A DNA stretch of 64,000 nucleotides from Peribacillus sp. FSL E2-0218. Its GTDB lineage: Bacteria; Bacillota; Bacilli; Bacillales; DSM-1321. The DNA lies in contig NZ_CP150304.1 in assembly GCF_037992945.1 (NCBI RefSeq), forward strand, positions 4,664,501-4,728,500, given 5' to 3'. Below are positions 52,388 to 60,316 of the stretch, piece after piece. The notes beneath the pieces were generated by a model, which was not told the DNA's origin, made no database searches, and worked only from the letters and a program-made list of their open reading frames with translations. A program made the position numbers and the translations under genes. The first letter of the stretch is position 1. Each line of letters opens with the position of its first letter.

Positions 52388-52797
52388 AAGATTTCGTCCA
52401 CCTTTACGATATTTTCTTGTGGTGCTTTCCATAACTAACATCTATTTTCTATATTATTAATCTCCATTATAAAAAGCACGCTTATACATATGTGACGCAT
52501 TTCACGTAACCCTTCAAACTTGTAATAAATGAATCATAAGTAAATATTAGTCTTTTTCAATAATTTTTTCAAGTGAAAAACCGGATTCTTCAAGACCATA
52601 TTCCCCTTGAAGCGAGCCCATTTTAATAGGCTTAGCCGCGAGTATTTCCAGACGCTAACAACGAGAACGAGGCTGCTGTTGCCATACGCCGAAATAATAG
52701 TCGAAACTTTCTAACTTTTTTCTCGTTTTTTCAAAGTTCATCTATGGTAAAATAAGAGAATATATTTCAGCAAACCTAGTATATCGGAGGGATAACG
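52388..52797. other. Intergenic region between yumB and yumC
   Basis: About 410 bases containing the divergent promoters of both genes. No open frame with ribosome site is seen. A TAAAAT near 52750 could be the yumC -10 box, but its -35 partner is weak. Confidence 0.5.
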
Positions 52798-53790
52798 TTG
52801 GAAGTTAACGAAAAGGTTTATGATATCACCATCATTGGCGGAGGTCCGGTTGGATTATTCACCGCATTTTACGGCGGCATGAGGCAGGCATCGGTAAAAA
52901 TCATCGAAAGCCTCCCACAATTAGGCGGGCAATTATCTGCCCTTTATCCTGAAAAGTACATTTATGATATCGCTGGTTTCCCTAAAGTGCGCGCACAGGA
53001 GCTAGTGAATAACCTGAAAGAACAAATGGCAAAGTTCGAACAGACCGTTGTCCTCGAGCAAGCCGTGCAAGACGTGGAAAAACAAGCCGACGGGGTCTTC
53101 AAGTTAACGACCGATAAAGAAATCCATTATTCCAAAACCATCATCATCACAGCTGGCAATGGTGCATTCCAACCCCGCCGCATCGAAATTGATGAGGCAA
53201 AAGAATATGAAAGCAGCAACCTTCATTATTTCATCGACGATCTCAATCATTTCGCAGGCAAAAAGGTCGCCGTTTTCGGAGGCGGGGATTCCGCAGTGGA
53301 TTGGGCCCTCATGCTGGAGCCCATCGCCGAAAAGGTGAGCATCATCCATAGAAGAGATAAATTCCGTGCCCACGAACATAGTGTGGAAACCCTTAAAAAT
53401 TCCAAGGTCGAAGTACTCACCCCTTACATACCGGCAGATTTGATTGGAACGGAAGGACGGATCCATACAGTCGCCATCAAGGACCCAAAGGGTGAAGATA
53501 CAGAAACGCTGGATGTAGATGCAGTCATCGTCAATTACGGATTCGTATCCTCCCTCGGCCCCATCAAAAACTGGGGGCTCGAAATCCAGAGGAACAGCAT
53601 CTTGGTCAATACCAAAATGGAAACGAATATTCCCGGAATATACGCTGCCGGCGATATCGCAACCTATGACGGCAAAGTTAAATTGATCGCGAGCGGCTTC
53701 GGCGAGGCGCCCACTGCCGTCAATCACGCCAAACAATATATCGACCCAAAAGCAAAGGTCCAGCCCATGCACAGCTCCTCGATGTTTTGA
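52798..53790 (+). CDS. yumC: Ferredoxin/flavodoxin-NADP+ reductase YumC
   Basis: 330 residues, thioredoxin-reductase-like FNR without the CxxC motif. ITIIGGGPVGLFTAFYGGM binds FAD, AVFGGGDSAVDWALML binds NADPH, and YAAGDIATYDGKVKLIASG completes the FAD site. It supplies reduced ferredoxin or flavodoxin, and also acts on bacillithiol-linked and iron-release reactions in Bacillus. TTG start with a strong GGAGGG site. Confidence 0.95.
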   Translation: MEVNEKVYDITIIGGGPVGLFTAFYGGMRQASVKIIESLPQLGGQLSALYPEKYIYDIAGFPKVRAQELVNNLKEQMAKFEQTVVLEQAVQDVEKQADGVFKLTTDKEIHYSKTIIITAGNGAFQPRRIEIDEAKEYESSNLHYFIDDLNHFAGKKVAVFGGGDSAVDWALMLEPIAEKVSIIHRRDKFRAHEHSVETLKNSKVEVLTPYIPADLIGTEGRIHTVAIKDPKGEDTETLDVDAVIVNYGFVSSLGPIKNWGLEIQRNSILVNTKMETNIPGIYAAGDIATYDGKVKLIASGFGEAPTAVNHAKQYIDPKAKVQPMHSSSMF

Positions 53791-53807
53791 TAAGCGCAAT
53801 ACAGCAA

Positions 53808-53850
53808 AAAAAGGTTCCGGATTGGTCTCCCTTCCGGAACCTTTTTTATT
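53808..53850 (+). terminator. Terminator of yumC
   Basis: AAAAAAGGTTCCGGA and complement, T-run. Confidence 0.9.
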
Positions 53851-53923
53851 GGCTGGAGAAAATCGCTTCGGAAGTATTCGTCCAAAGTGAAATGAGTCCG
53901 AACTCCATTTTCTCCAAGAACAC

Positions 53924-54870
53924 TATCTTTGGTTTGAAACGCAAAGTGGAATGCAACGGAAGGCAGCGACACTCCTGCGGGATATACGCGTCTACTTGGA
54001 GACCCCACCCCGCAGGCTAAAAGCCGAGGAGGCTCAAGGACCGCCCGCGGAAAGGGAGCGCCTGCAGTGAAATGCAACGTCCAAAGTACTCCACCACAAA
54101 ACGGCGGGCAATCAAAATACAAACTTTGGTTTCACACCAAGTGGAATGCAACGGAAGGCGGCGACACTCCTGCGGGAAATGCGCGTCTACGTGAGACACC
54201 GCAGGCTGAAAGCCGAGGAGGCTCAAGGACCGCCCGCGGAAAGGGAGTGCCTGCAGTGAAATGCAACGTCCGAAATACTCCACCACAACACGGCGGGCAA
54301 TCAAAATACAAACTTTGGTTTCACACCAAGTGGAATGCAACGGAAGGCGGCGACACTCCTGCGGGAAATGCGCGTCTACGTGAGACACCGCAGGCTGAAA
54401 GCCGAGGAGGCTCAAGGACCGCCCGCGGAAAGGGAGTGCCTGCAGTGAAATGCAACGTCCGAAGTACTCCACCACAACACGGCGGGCAATCAAAACACAA
54501 ACTTTGGTTTCACACCAAGTGGAATGCAACGGAAGGCGGCGACACTCCTGCGGGAAATGCGCGTCTACGTGAGACACCGCAGGCTGAAAGCCGAGGAGGC
54601 TCAAGGACCGCCCGCGGAAAGGGAGTGCCTGCAGTGAAATGCAACGTCCGAAATACTCCACCACAACACGGCGGGCAATCAAAACACAAACTTTGGTTTC
54701 ACACCAAGTGGAATGCAACGGAAGGCGGCGACACTCCTGCGGGAAATGCGCGTCTACGTGAGACACCGCAGGCTGAAAGCCGAGGAGGCTCAAGGACCGC
54801 CCGCGGAAAGGGAGTGCCTGCAGTGAAATGCAACGTCCGAAATACTCCACCACAACACGGCGGGCAATCA
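53924..54870. repeat. Tandem array of five GC-rich elements, 189-bp period
   Basis: A diverged first copy (about 53924-54120) is followed by four almost identical units starting at 54121, 54310, 54499 and 54688. Each unit has a ~125-bp core from GTGGAATGCAAC to GTGAAATGCAAC-type ends plus a linker of about 60 bp. Because 189 is a multiple of three, long frames stay open on both strands (305 and 278 codons); these lack ribosome sites and are artefacts. The core matches the IS leader at 32298-32421 in reverse orientation. Confidence 0.92.
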
Positions 54871-54920
54871 GGAAGCTTTAGCTTTCCTCCTAAATCCCGC
54901 ATGTTATCCCCAATTACGGC

Positions 54921-54957
54921 CTTGTGGATAACATTCTTTCCGTTAGTTGTCCACAAG
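54921..54957. promoter_or_regulatory. Inverted repeat with DnaA-box sequences
   Basis: CTTGTGGATAAC and GTTGTCCACAAG face each other over 13 bases. One arm contains a perfect DnaA box (TTATCCACA on the minus strand, 54923-54931), the other TTGTCCACA (54947-54955). TTATCCCCA lies at 54904. It may bind DnaA or simply form a hairpin. Confidence 0.45.
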
Positions 54958-55020
54958 TGCTTAACCTCAAACTATAAAGGGTAAAGAATAAAAGAAGATC
55001 AGAAAGGAGCATGCACATAT

Positions 55021-55662
55021 ATGAATATTTTAATTGCAGGAGCTAACGGGACGACCGGAAGGATGATCATTGAAGAATTATCAAAAAATCCGGAAATGAA
55101 TGTTTACGGAATGATCCGGAAAGAAGAACAGGCTCAAACGATAAAAGAACTCGGCGGCCATCCCATCCTTGCCGATTTAGAGGAAAATGTGGATAAAGCA
55201 GTGGATAACATGGAAGCGATCATCTTCGCGGCAGGTTCCGGACCAAAAACGGGGCCAGACAAAACGACGGCTGTGGATAAGCTGGGTGCGATTAAACTGG
55301 TCGATGCCGCCAAGAAGAAAGGAATCGATCGCTTTATCATGCTGAGCTCCGTCGGATCTGATACTCCGGAGCAAGCGCAAGGCGGGATGCGCCATTATCT
55401 TGAAGCAAAACACGATGCCGATGAACATTTAAAAGCAAGCGGACTGACATACACAATTGTCCGCCCAGTTGCCTTGACCAATGACCAAGCTTTAGGCAAA
55501 ATCTTTGCAGAACAAAAAGTGGACCATACCAATAAATCGATTCCAAGAGCTGATGTCGCCTCCGTTCTGGCACAGGCGGTCACAAAGGAAAGCACGTTCA
55601 ATAAAACATTCGAAATTTTAAGCGGTGACTTGCCAATCAAGGAAGCTCTGACCGATATTTAA
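55021..55662 (+). CDS. NAD(P)-binding atypical SDR (YhfK/YwnB-like)
   Basis: 213 residues. ILIAGANGTTGRMIIEEL is the Rossmann motif of NAD(P)H-binding atypical short-chain dehydrogenases, and YTIVRPVALTN the C-terminal pattern of the YhfK/NmrA-like group. The usual YxxxK catalytic pair is represented by HYLEAKHDAD. Substrate unknown. GAAAGGAG precedes the ATG by eleven bases. It follows the repeat array. Confidence 0.88.
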   Translation: MNILIAGANGTTGRMIIEELSKNPEMNVYGMIRKEEQAQTIKELGGHPILADLEENVDKAVDNMEAIIFAAGSGPKTGPDKTTAVDKLGAIKLVDAAKKKGIDRFIMLSSVGSDTPEQAQGGMRHYLEAKHDADEHLKASGLTYTIVRPVALTNDQALGKIFAEQKVDHTNKSIPRADVASVLAQAVTKESTFNKTFEILSGDLPIKEALTDI

Positions 55663-55685
55663 GGCCGAAATCAAGCAGGAATAGT

Positions 55686-55724
55686 GATCAACAGTGGACA
55701 AATCGAAATTGTCCACTGTTGATT
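55686..55724. terminator. Strong hairpin after the SDR gene
   Basis: ATCAACAGTGGACAA and complete complement with a seven-base loop. The T-run is poor, but a terminator role is likely. Confidence 0.7.
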
Positions 55725-55760
55725 TCATTAAAAAAGCTCCAATCGTTTTCAGCCCGAGTA

Positions 55761-56086
55761 TTTTTTCGTCCTTTCTCGCAGTTTTTCCGACCTTTCAATC
55801 ACTTTTTCCGTCCGTTGCGTAGGTATTCCGGCCTTCCCCTCACTTTTCCGTCCGTTTGCGTAGTTTTTCGGCCTTCCCCTCACTTTTCCGACCATTTGCG
55901 CAGTTTTTCCGGCCTTCCCTTCACTTTTTCCGTCCGTTTGCGCAGTTTTTCCGACCTTCCCTTCACTTTTTCCGTCCGTTTGCGCAGTTTTTCCGACCTT
56001 CCGCGCAGTTTTTCGGCCTTCCCCTCACTTTTCCGACCTTCCGATTACTTTTTCCGACCTTCCCCTCATTTTTTTCGGCCTTTCAG
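55761..56086. repeat. Intergenic array of about sixteen 20-21-bp units (array 3)
   Basis: Units begin TTTTTCCG or TTTTTCGG and alternate between two endings, ACCTTCCCTTCAC and TCCGTTTGCGCAG, giving a 41-42-bp dimeric period in the middle. Plus-strand frames of 164 and 94 codons (FRPSxxFFRP-type repeats) are consequences of the repeat and have no ribosome site. The array lies between the SDR gene and yutM. Confidence 0.92.
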
Positions 56087-56121
56087 TATGAGAACGTTCC
56101 GAAACTCCTTTCACTCAAAAC

Positions 56122-56153
56122 GAAGGAGGGCACTTGTTAAAGTGCCCTCCTGT
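56122..56153 (-). terminator. Terminator of yutM
   Basis: AGGAGGGCACTT, three-base loop and complement. Confidence 0.75.
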
Positions 56154-56172
56154 TCTGAACTATTAAGGTTTC

Positions 56173-56535
56173 TTAGCAATTCTCCGGCGTTCCCGCGTTT
56201 TTGGCCGTTTTGAAGGAAGATCCGCATCCGCATGACGCAATCGCATTCGGGTTTTCGATCGTGAATCCTCCGCCCATCATCGTCTGTTTATAATCAATGA
56301 CTGTTCCTTTCAATATATCAGCGTCCCCATTATCCACAAGGATCTTAATTTCAAACTGTTCAAGTTGGGCATCTTTTTCTCCTGCCTCTTCCTCAAAACC
56401 CATCCCATAGGATAATCCACTGCAGCCTCCGCCTTTAACGGCCACCCTTAAAAAGGAACCTTCTTCACCATTTTGTTTCATCATTTCTTTTATCTGAAAA
56501 GCGGCAGCTTCCGTTATATTAACAACTTCACTCAC
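56173..56535 (-). CDS. yutM: Iron-sulfur cluster carrier YutM (HesB/IscA type)
   Basis: 120 residues of the A-type carrier family. The three cluster cysteines are in VKGGGCSGLSY and ASCGCGSSF. It receives or carries Fe-S clusters to target proteins; B. subtilis YutM is SufA-like. GTG start with AAGGAGGG upstream. Other Fe-S related genes (yuzB, yuzD, yutI) lie within the next 4 kb. Confidence 0.95.
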   Translation of the reverse strand: MSEVVNITEAAAFQIKEMMKQNGEEGSFLRVAVKGGGCSGLSYGMGFEEEAGEKDAQLEQFEIKILVDNGDADILKGTVIDYKQTMMGGGFTIENPNAIASCGCGSSFKTAKNAGTPENC

Positions 56536-56743
56536 AATAAATCCCTCCTTCTTATGTTATGTGAGATAGACCATTTCTCCTTATAGTATATACCAAAGAA
56601 TTTCCTGCGCTCAATCTTCCAGCTTGAAAAAATTCGGCATGACCACATCCATTTTACCAACATGACGACTAATATAGTTTATAATAGGCATAAAGAATCA
56701 AGCATTTGGACTCATTAAAACTTGATGCAAGGAGGGATGCTCC

Positions 56744-57457
56744 ATCCAACATATACAGCCTCTATACAACAAAAGCATGGAATGTCTGCTGTGCAAACAA
56801 AAATCAACCACCAAAAAGGTTCGGTCACGTTTTGCCAAAGTAACTAAGTACGACACGGACTTTTGTCCCATTTACACAGATTCATCCATTAATGCACTTT
56901 ATTATACCATTTTTGTTTGCCCTCACTGCGGATTTTCCTATTCCGAGGATTTTTCCCGATACTTCCCTCCCGCCACCAAGGAGGTCATTGAGGAAAAAGT
57001 CAGTTCAAGGTGGGTCCCGCAACATTTCAGCAATGAACGATCGATCAAGGACGCAATCAATACATACAAGCTGGCGAGTTATTGCGGTGCACTAAAAAAG
57101 GAAAAACACATTATCCTGGCAGGCATCCATTTACGAATTGCCTGGCTATACCGGATTACCCAAAACTCGAAACAAGAGGAAAGATTTTTGAAATTCGCAC
57201 TTACGGAATATGAAGCCTCCTATTCGACAGGGGATTTCATTGGTACCCGGGCCTCAGAAGCCAAGATCTTATATCTTGCCGGCGACATCTCAAAAAGAAT
57301 AGGAAATGACATGGCAGCGATAAAGTATTTTTCATTAGTATTCGAAAGACAAAAAAATGCCCGGGAAACCTCTCTCATCCAAATGGCCAGAGACCGGTTT
57401 CAGGAAATCAAGCACGAACAAGGAAACCATACAATCGCCGCATCATTCAATCGCTAG
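56744..57457 (+). CDS. DUF2225 family protein, possible non-AUG start
   Basis: 226 residues counted from the ATG at 56777. The N-terminal zinc-ribbon-like cysteines (MECLLCKQ and CPHCGFSY) and a C-terminal TPR-like helical part fit DUF2225, function unknown. The only good ribosome site, AAGGAGGG, is more than 30 bases upstream of that ATG. The in-frame codons from 56744 (ATC) give IQHIQPLYNKSMECLLC, and relatives begin with a similar PLYxK stretch before the first Cys. I therefore place the 5' end at 56744, with the start codon unsettled. Confidence 0.7.
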   Translation: MQHIQPLYNKSMECLLCKQKSTTKKVRSRFAKVTKYDTDFCPIYTDSSINALYYTIFVCPHCGFSYSEDFSRYFPPATKEVIEEKVSSRWVPQHFSNERSIKDAINTYKLASYCGALKKEKHIILAGIHLRIAWLYRITQNSKQEERFLKFALTEYEASYSTGDFIGTRASEAKILYLAGDISKRIGNDMAAIKYFSLVFERQKNARETSLIQMARDRFQEIKHEQGNHTIAASFNR

Positions 57458-57494
57458 GCTGTAGTTATTGGATGCTAATTTTCGTGCTAATGCA

Positions 57495-57625
57495 GAGAGG
57501 AAGGGGAAAGTCCACATAAGACCACGCAGGCGCCATAAAGCCGAGGGCGGTCCGCCTTTGGAAAAGGGAATGCCTGCTATAAGTCCAATTCCCTAAAAAC
57601 TGCGGCGAGCAATCGGCTTCCTCCT
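57495..57625. repeat. Decayed single copy of the GC-rich element
   Basis: Blocks in the same order as in the tandem array: ACGCAGG, AAAGCCGAGG, GCGGTCCGCC, AAAGGGAATGCCTGC, then GCGAGCAATCGGCTTCCTCC, which also copies the array's right flank. No gene is present in this 260-base gap. Confidence 0.7.
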
Positions 57626-57642
57626 ACATTTAAAACGCTAAA

Positions 57643-57692
57643 AAACTGCAGACAAACTCCATTATCCATCAAGAGTTTGTCTGCAGCCTGTC
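57643..57692 (-). terminator. Terminator of yuzB
   Basis: CTGCAGACAAACTC and complement; TTTTTTAG on the minus strand. Confidence 0.8.
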
Positions 57693-57719
57693 CGGCTGTT
57701 CCATTGATGCGTCCTGTTT

Positions 57720-57953
57720 TCAGATTTCGAATTCATCAATGAACTTATATATATTTTCAACTAATTCATCCGTTGTGTCACCAGTAACCACTTCGCCGTT
57801 CACAAGAGCGTATAAGTTACTGGAGCATTTCCCACAATAACCCAGGCATCCGTACTCGATGATATCCAAATTCGGATCCCGTTCCAATCTTTCCAGAGCC
57901 TCTTGCGCGCCACTGGCCAGATTGCTTACACAAAATTCAATGATCGGATACAT
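57720..57953 (-). CDS. yuzB: DUF1450 family protein YuzB
   Basis: 77 residues with four cysteines (IEFCVSN, YGCLGYCGKCSSN) in a thioredoxin-like [2Fe-2S] ferredoxin pattern. Function unknown; an Fe-S or redox role is suggested by the motif and neighbours. GAGGTGAAG precedes the ATG. Place next to yutJ is the same as in B. subtilis. Confidence 0.9.
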   Translation of the reverse strand: MYPIIEFCVSNLASGAQEALERLERDPNLDIIEYGCLGYCGKCSSNLYALVNGEVVTGDTTDELVENIYKFIDEFEI

Positions 57954-58260
57954 TGCTTCACCTCACCGTTACTAACAATCCATCTTATTACTTTTCCCAT
58001 TTACAGTCAATATTTACGCATAAAAAAGCAGCCGATTTCAAGATATCGGTTGTGATTTCCTTATATATTCGTTATACTTTTGTCGGGGTATGTAAAAAGA
58101 AAATGATTAAAAATTTTTTATTCTTACTACTAATGGGGTATATATATTCAGTAAAAATTTCAAAGGTTCATTTGGGAGAATCCTAGAGTGGAATAGTTGT
58201 TTTCTACAAGTGGAACGATTATCAAATTTTTCAAAGAGATCTTATAAAGGGGAAAATCAT
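57954..58260. other. Intergenic region upstream of yutJ
   Basis: About 300 AT-rich bases holding divergent yuzB and yutJ promoters. Short frames here have no ribosome site. No structured leader is seen. Confidence 0.5.
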
Positions 58261-59328
58261 ATGAAGAATTTAGTCATACTTGGTGGTGGGTATGGTGGTA
58301 TGCGTATGCTGCAAAGATTGCTGCCTAATCAGCTTCCTGAAAATGTAAGCATCACGCTTATCGACCGCAATCCTTACCACTGCTTAAAAACGGAATATTA
58401 CGCTTTAGCAGCAGGCACCATTCCTGATCAGCACATCCGTGTTGCATTTCCTGAACATCCTCGCTTGAAGAACGTATACGGAGAAGTACTTTCCATCGAT
58501 ATGGAAAACAAACAAGTCATAATAGAAAATCAAGAACCTGTCGTTTATGATGATTTAGTCATTGGCCTTGGCTGTGAAGATAAATACCACGATATTCCTG
58601 GTGCAGACACACATACGTATAGTATCCAAACGATTGATAAATCACGCCGCACATATTCAGCTTTGAATAATTTAGGTGCTGGTGCAACCGTGTCCATCGT
58701 GGGCGGCGGACTCAGCGGTGTCGAGCTGGCCAGTGAATTGATCGAAAGTCGTTCGGATCTGAACGTTAAGCTATTCGACCGCGGACCGCATATTCTTTCA
58801 GCTTTCCCAGAAAGATTAAGCACGTTTGTCGAATCTTGGTTTGATAAACATACAATCGAAATCGTTCATCATTCTAATATCACCAAAGTTGAACCAAACC
58901 TGCTTTATAATGGCGACGAAGCTGTCCAAAGTGACGTCATCGTCTGGACTGCTGGAATTCAGCCAAGCAAGATCATCCGTGATATGGATATTGAAAAGGA
59001 TCGTCAAGGTAGAGCCGTCCTTACTCCTCAGCATTTCCTTCCAACTAATGATAGCATCTTTGTCGTCGGCGACTGTGCAAGCCTGCCGCATGCACCAAGT
59101 GCTCAATTAGCGGAGTCCCAAGCTGAGCAAATCGCCCAAGTCCTTGTGAAGAAATGGGCAAATGAACCGCTTCCTGAAAGTTTCCCTGCCATGAAGCTAA
59201 AAGGGACATTAGGTTCTCTTGGGAAAAAACAAGGGTTCGGCCTTGTAGCGAATCGCCCGATCACCGGAAGAGTGGCGCGCCTCATGAAATCAGGCATCCT
59301 CTGGATGTATAAATATCATAACGGTTAA
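58261..59328 (+). CDS. yutJ: Type II NADH dehydrogenase YutJ
   Basis: 355 residues. LVILGGGYGGMRMLQ and VSIVGGGLSGVELASE are the two dinucleotide-binding motifs, with IFVVGDCASLPHAPSAQLAE near the C-terminus. It is the second NDH-2-like flavoprotein in the window, shorter than YumB. Electron acceptor not known. ATG at 58261 has AAGGGG eight bases upstream; the frame is open to 58210 without a site. Confidence 0.93.
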   Translation: MKNLVILGGGYGGMRMLQRLLPNQLPENVSITLIDRNPYHCLKTEYYALAAGTIPDQHIRVAFPEHPRLKNVYGEVLSIDMENKQVIIENQEPVVYDDLVIGLGCEDKYHDIPGADTHTYSIQTIDKSRRTYSALNNLGAGATVSIVGGGLSGVELASELIESRSDLNVKLFDRGPHILSAFPERLSTFVESWFDKHTIEIVHHSNITKVEPNLLYNGDEAVQSDVIVWTAGIQPSKIIRDMDIEKDRQGRAVLTPQHFLPTNDSIFVVGDCASLPHAPSAQLAESQAEQIAQVLVKKWANEPLPESFPAMKLKGTLGSLGKKQGFGLVANRPITGRVARLMKSGILWMYKYHNG

Positions 59329-59336
59329 TCTTATCA

Positions 59337-59388
59337 AAAACTGGCCCAAGAGCTGCGTACAGCTCGCCTCATGGGTCAGTTTTTTCAT
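59337..59388. terminator. Terminator between yutJ and yuzD
   Basis: AACTG, CCCA and AGCT stems nested with complements, then TTTTTT. Confidence 0.75.
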
Positions 59389-59403
59389 TGCTTCCATTAT
59401 ATA

Positions 59404-59733
59404 TCACAATTGCACCTTATATCCATATTTCTCCATCGCTTCCACCACTTTTTTTAGACGTACATTTCCTTCCGCGATGATTTCATCTTCGATGAGGACA
59501 AGCGGATAGAATAAATCTTCTTCGATCATTTTTGCGGCAAAGCTCTTTTGTTTCAGCTCTTCAGGAGGATTATACAGATCGATATAGGAGATCTTGAAGT
59601 CTTGGTCTGGAAACTTCCTCGTTAAAGCGGCTTCAAGCCATTCACATGTATCTTTTGAAGAGGGCAGATTGACACAGCTCGCACAAATTTGCTCCGCACC
59701 ATACACCTCTATTTCAATGTCTTTCTTTACCAT
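59404..59733 (-). CDS. yuzD: DUF1462 thioredoxin-fold protein YuzD
   Basis: 109 residues. QICASCVNLPSS carries a CxxC pair at the expected place of a thioredoxin-like fold, and FYPLVLIEDEII contains the cis-Pro region. Matches YuzD in length and position. Redox role likely but unproven. GAAGGAGG precedes the ATG. Confidence 0.9.
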   Translation of the reverse strand: MVKKDIEIEVYGAEQICASCVNLPSSKDTCEWLEAALTRKFPDQDFKISYIDLYNPPEELKQKSFAAKMIEEDLFYPLVLIEDEIIAEGNVRLKKVVEAMEKYGYKVQL

Positions 59734-59900
59734 ACTCTTCCTCCTTCTTTCCAGTATATTTGCTGCATCTTGATTACATTATAAGAACATTCACCTTTTT
59801 CCATCGTACATATATAATATAGATTATATTTCCGCAAAGTTACAGTTGGATTTTTTACTACCTTCGCATTATAATATGATTAGGAAAGGAGTCGATTGCA

Positions 59901-60137
59901 ATGTCTAACCAAACAATGGAAGTCCAAGTTCAAGATGTTCTAGATAAGCTTCGTCCGTTTCTTCTTCGCGATGGCGGTGACTGTGAACTAGTCGACGTAG
60001 AAGATGGAATTGTAAAATTACGATTACTGGGAGCCTGCGGAAGCTGTCCAAGTTCGACCATTACGCTAAAAGCGGGGATTGAACGCGCCCTTCTTGAAGA
60101 AGTTCCAGGTGTAGTGGAAGTTGAACAGGTATTCTAA
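59901..60137 (+). CDS. yutI: NifU-like iron-sulfur scaffold YutI
   Basis: 78 residues, only the NifU C-terminal domain. LLGACGSCPSSTITLKAGIE holds the CxxC that binds a 4Fe-4S cluster. It acts as an Fe-S carrier. AAAGGAGTCG precedes the ATG. Position between yuzD and the thr operon is conserved. Confidence 0.96.
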   Translation: MSNQTMEVQVQDVLDKLRPFLLRDGGDCELVDVEDGIVKLRLLGACGSCPSSTITLKAGIERALLEEVPGVVEVEQVF

Positions 60138-60225
60138 TATCCCTTTAAATAACATGCCACGTATGGATTGAAGAATCCAATTAAATTCATGCAGACAGGC
60201 ACTTTGCCTGGACTGTTATAGAAAA

Positions 60226-60294
60226 ATAAAGCTGACTCGGCTTATGCCTTATCAATGGATTGATACGGCTCGACACGGGTCAGCTTTTTTTTGT
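60226..60294. terminator. Terminator between yutI and thrB
   Basis: Outer stem AAGCTGAC with GTCAGCTT, inner stem TATCAA/TTGATA, eight T on the plus strand. Confidence 0.8.
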
Positions 60295-60316
60295 CACATC
60301 ATTCAATCGCTTACGG

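Noticed and set aside
54067..54984. 305-codon plus-strand frame (and 278-codon minus-strand frame at 54017-54853)
   Set aside because: Both exist only because the 189-bp repeat period is divisible by three; no ribosome site, and the same block occurs as non-coding DNA in an IS leader and a decayed copy.
55719..56213. 164-codon frame with FRPS-type repeats
   Set aside because: A product of the 20-21-bp array; no ribosome site, several overlapping frames are equally open, and it runs into the yutM gene on the other strand.
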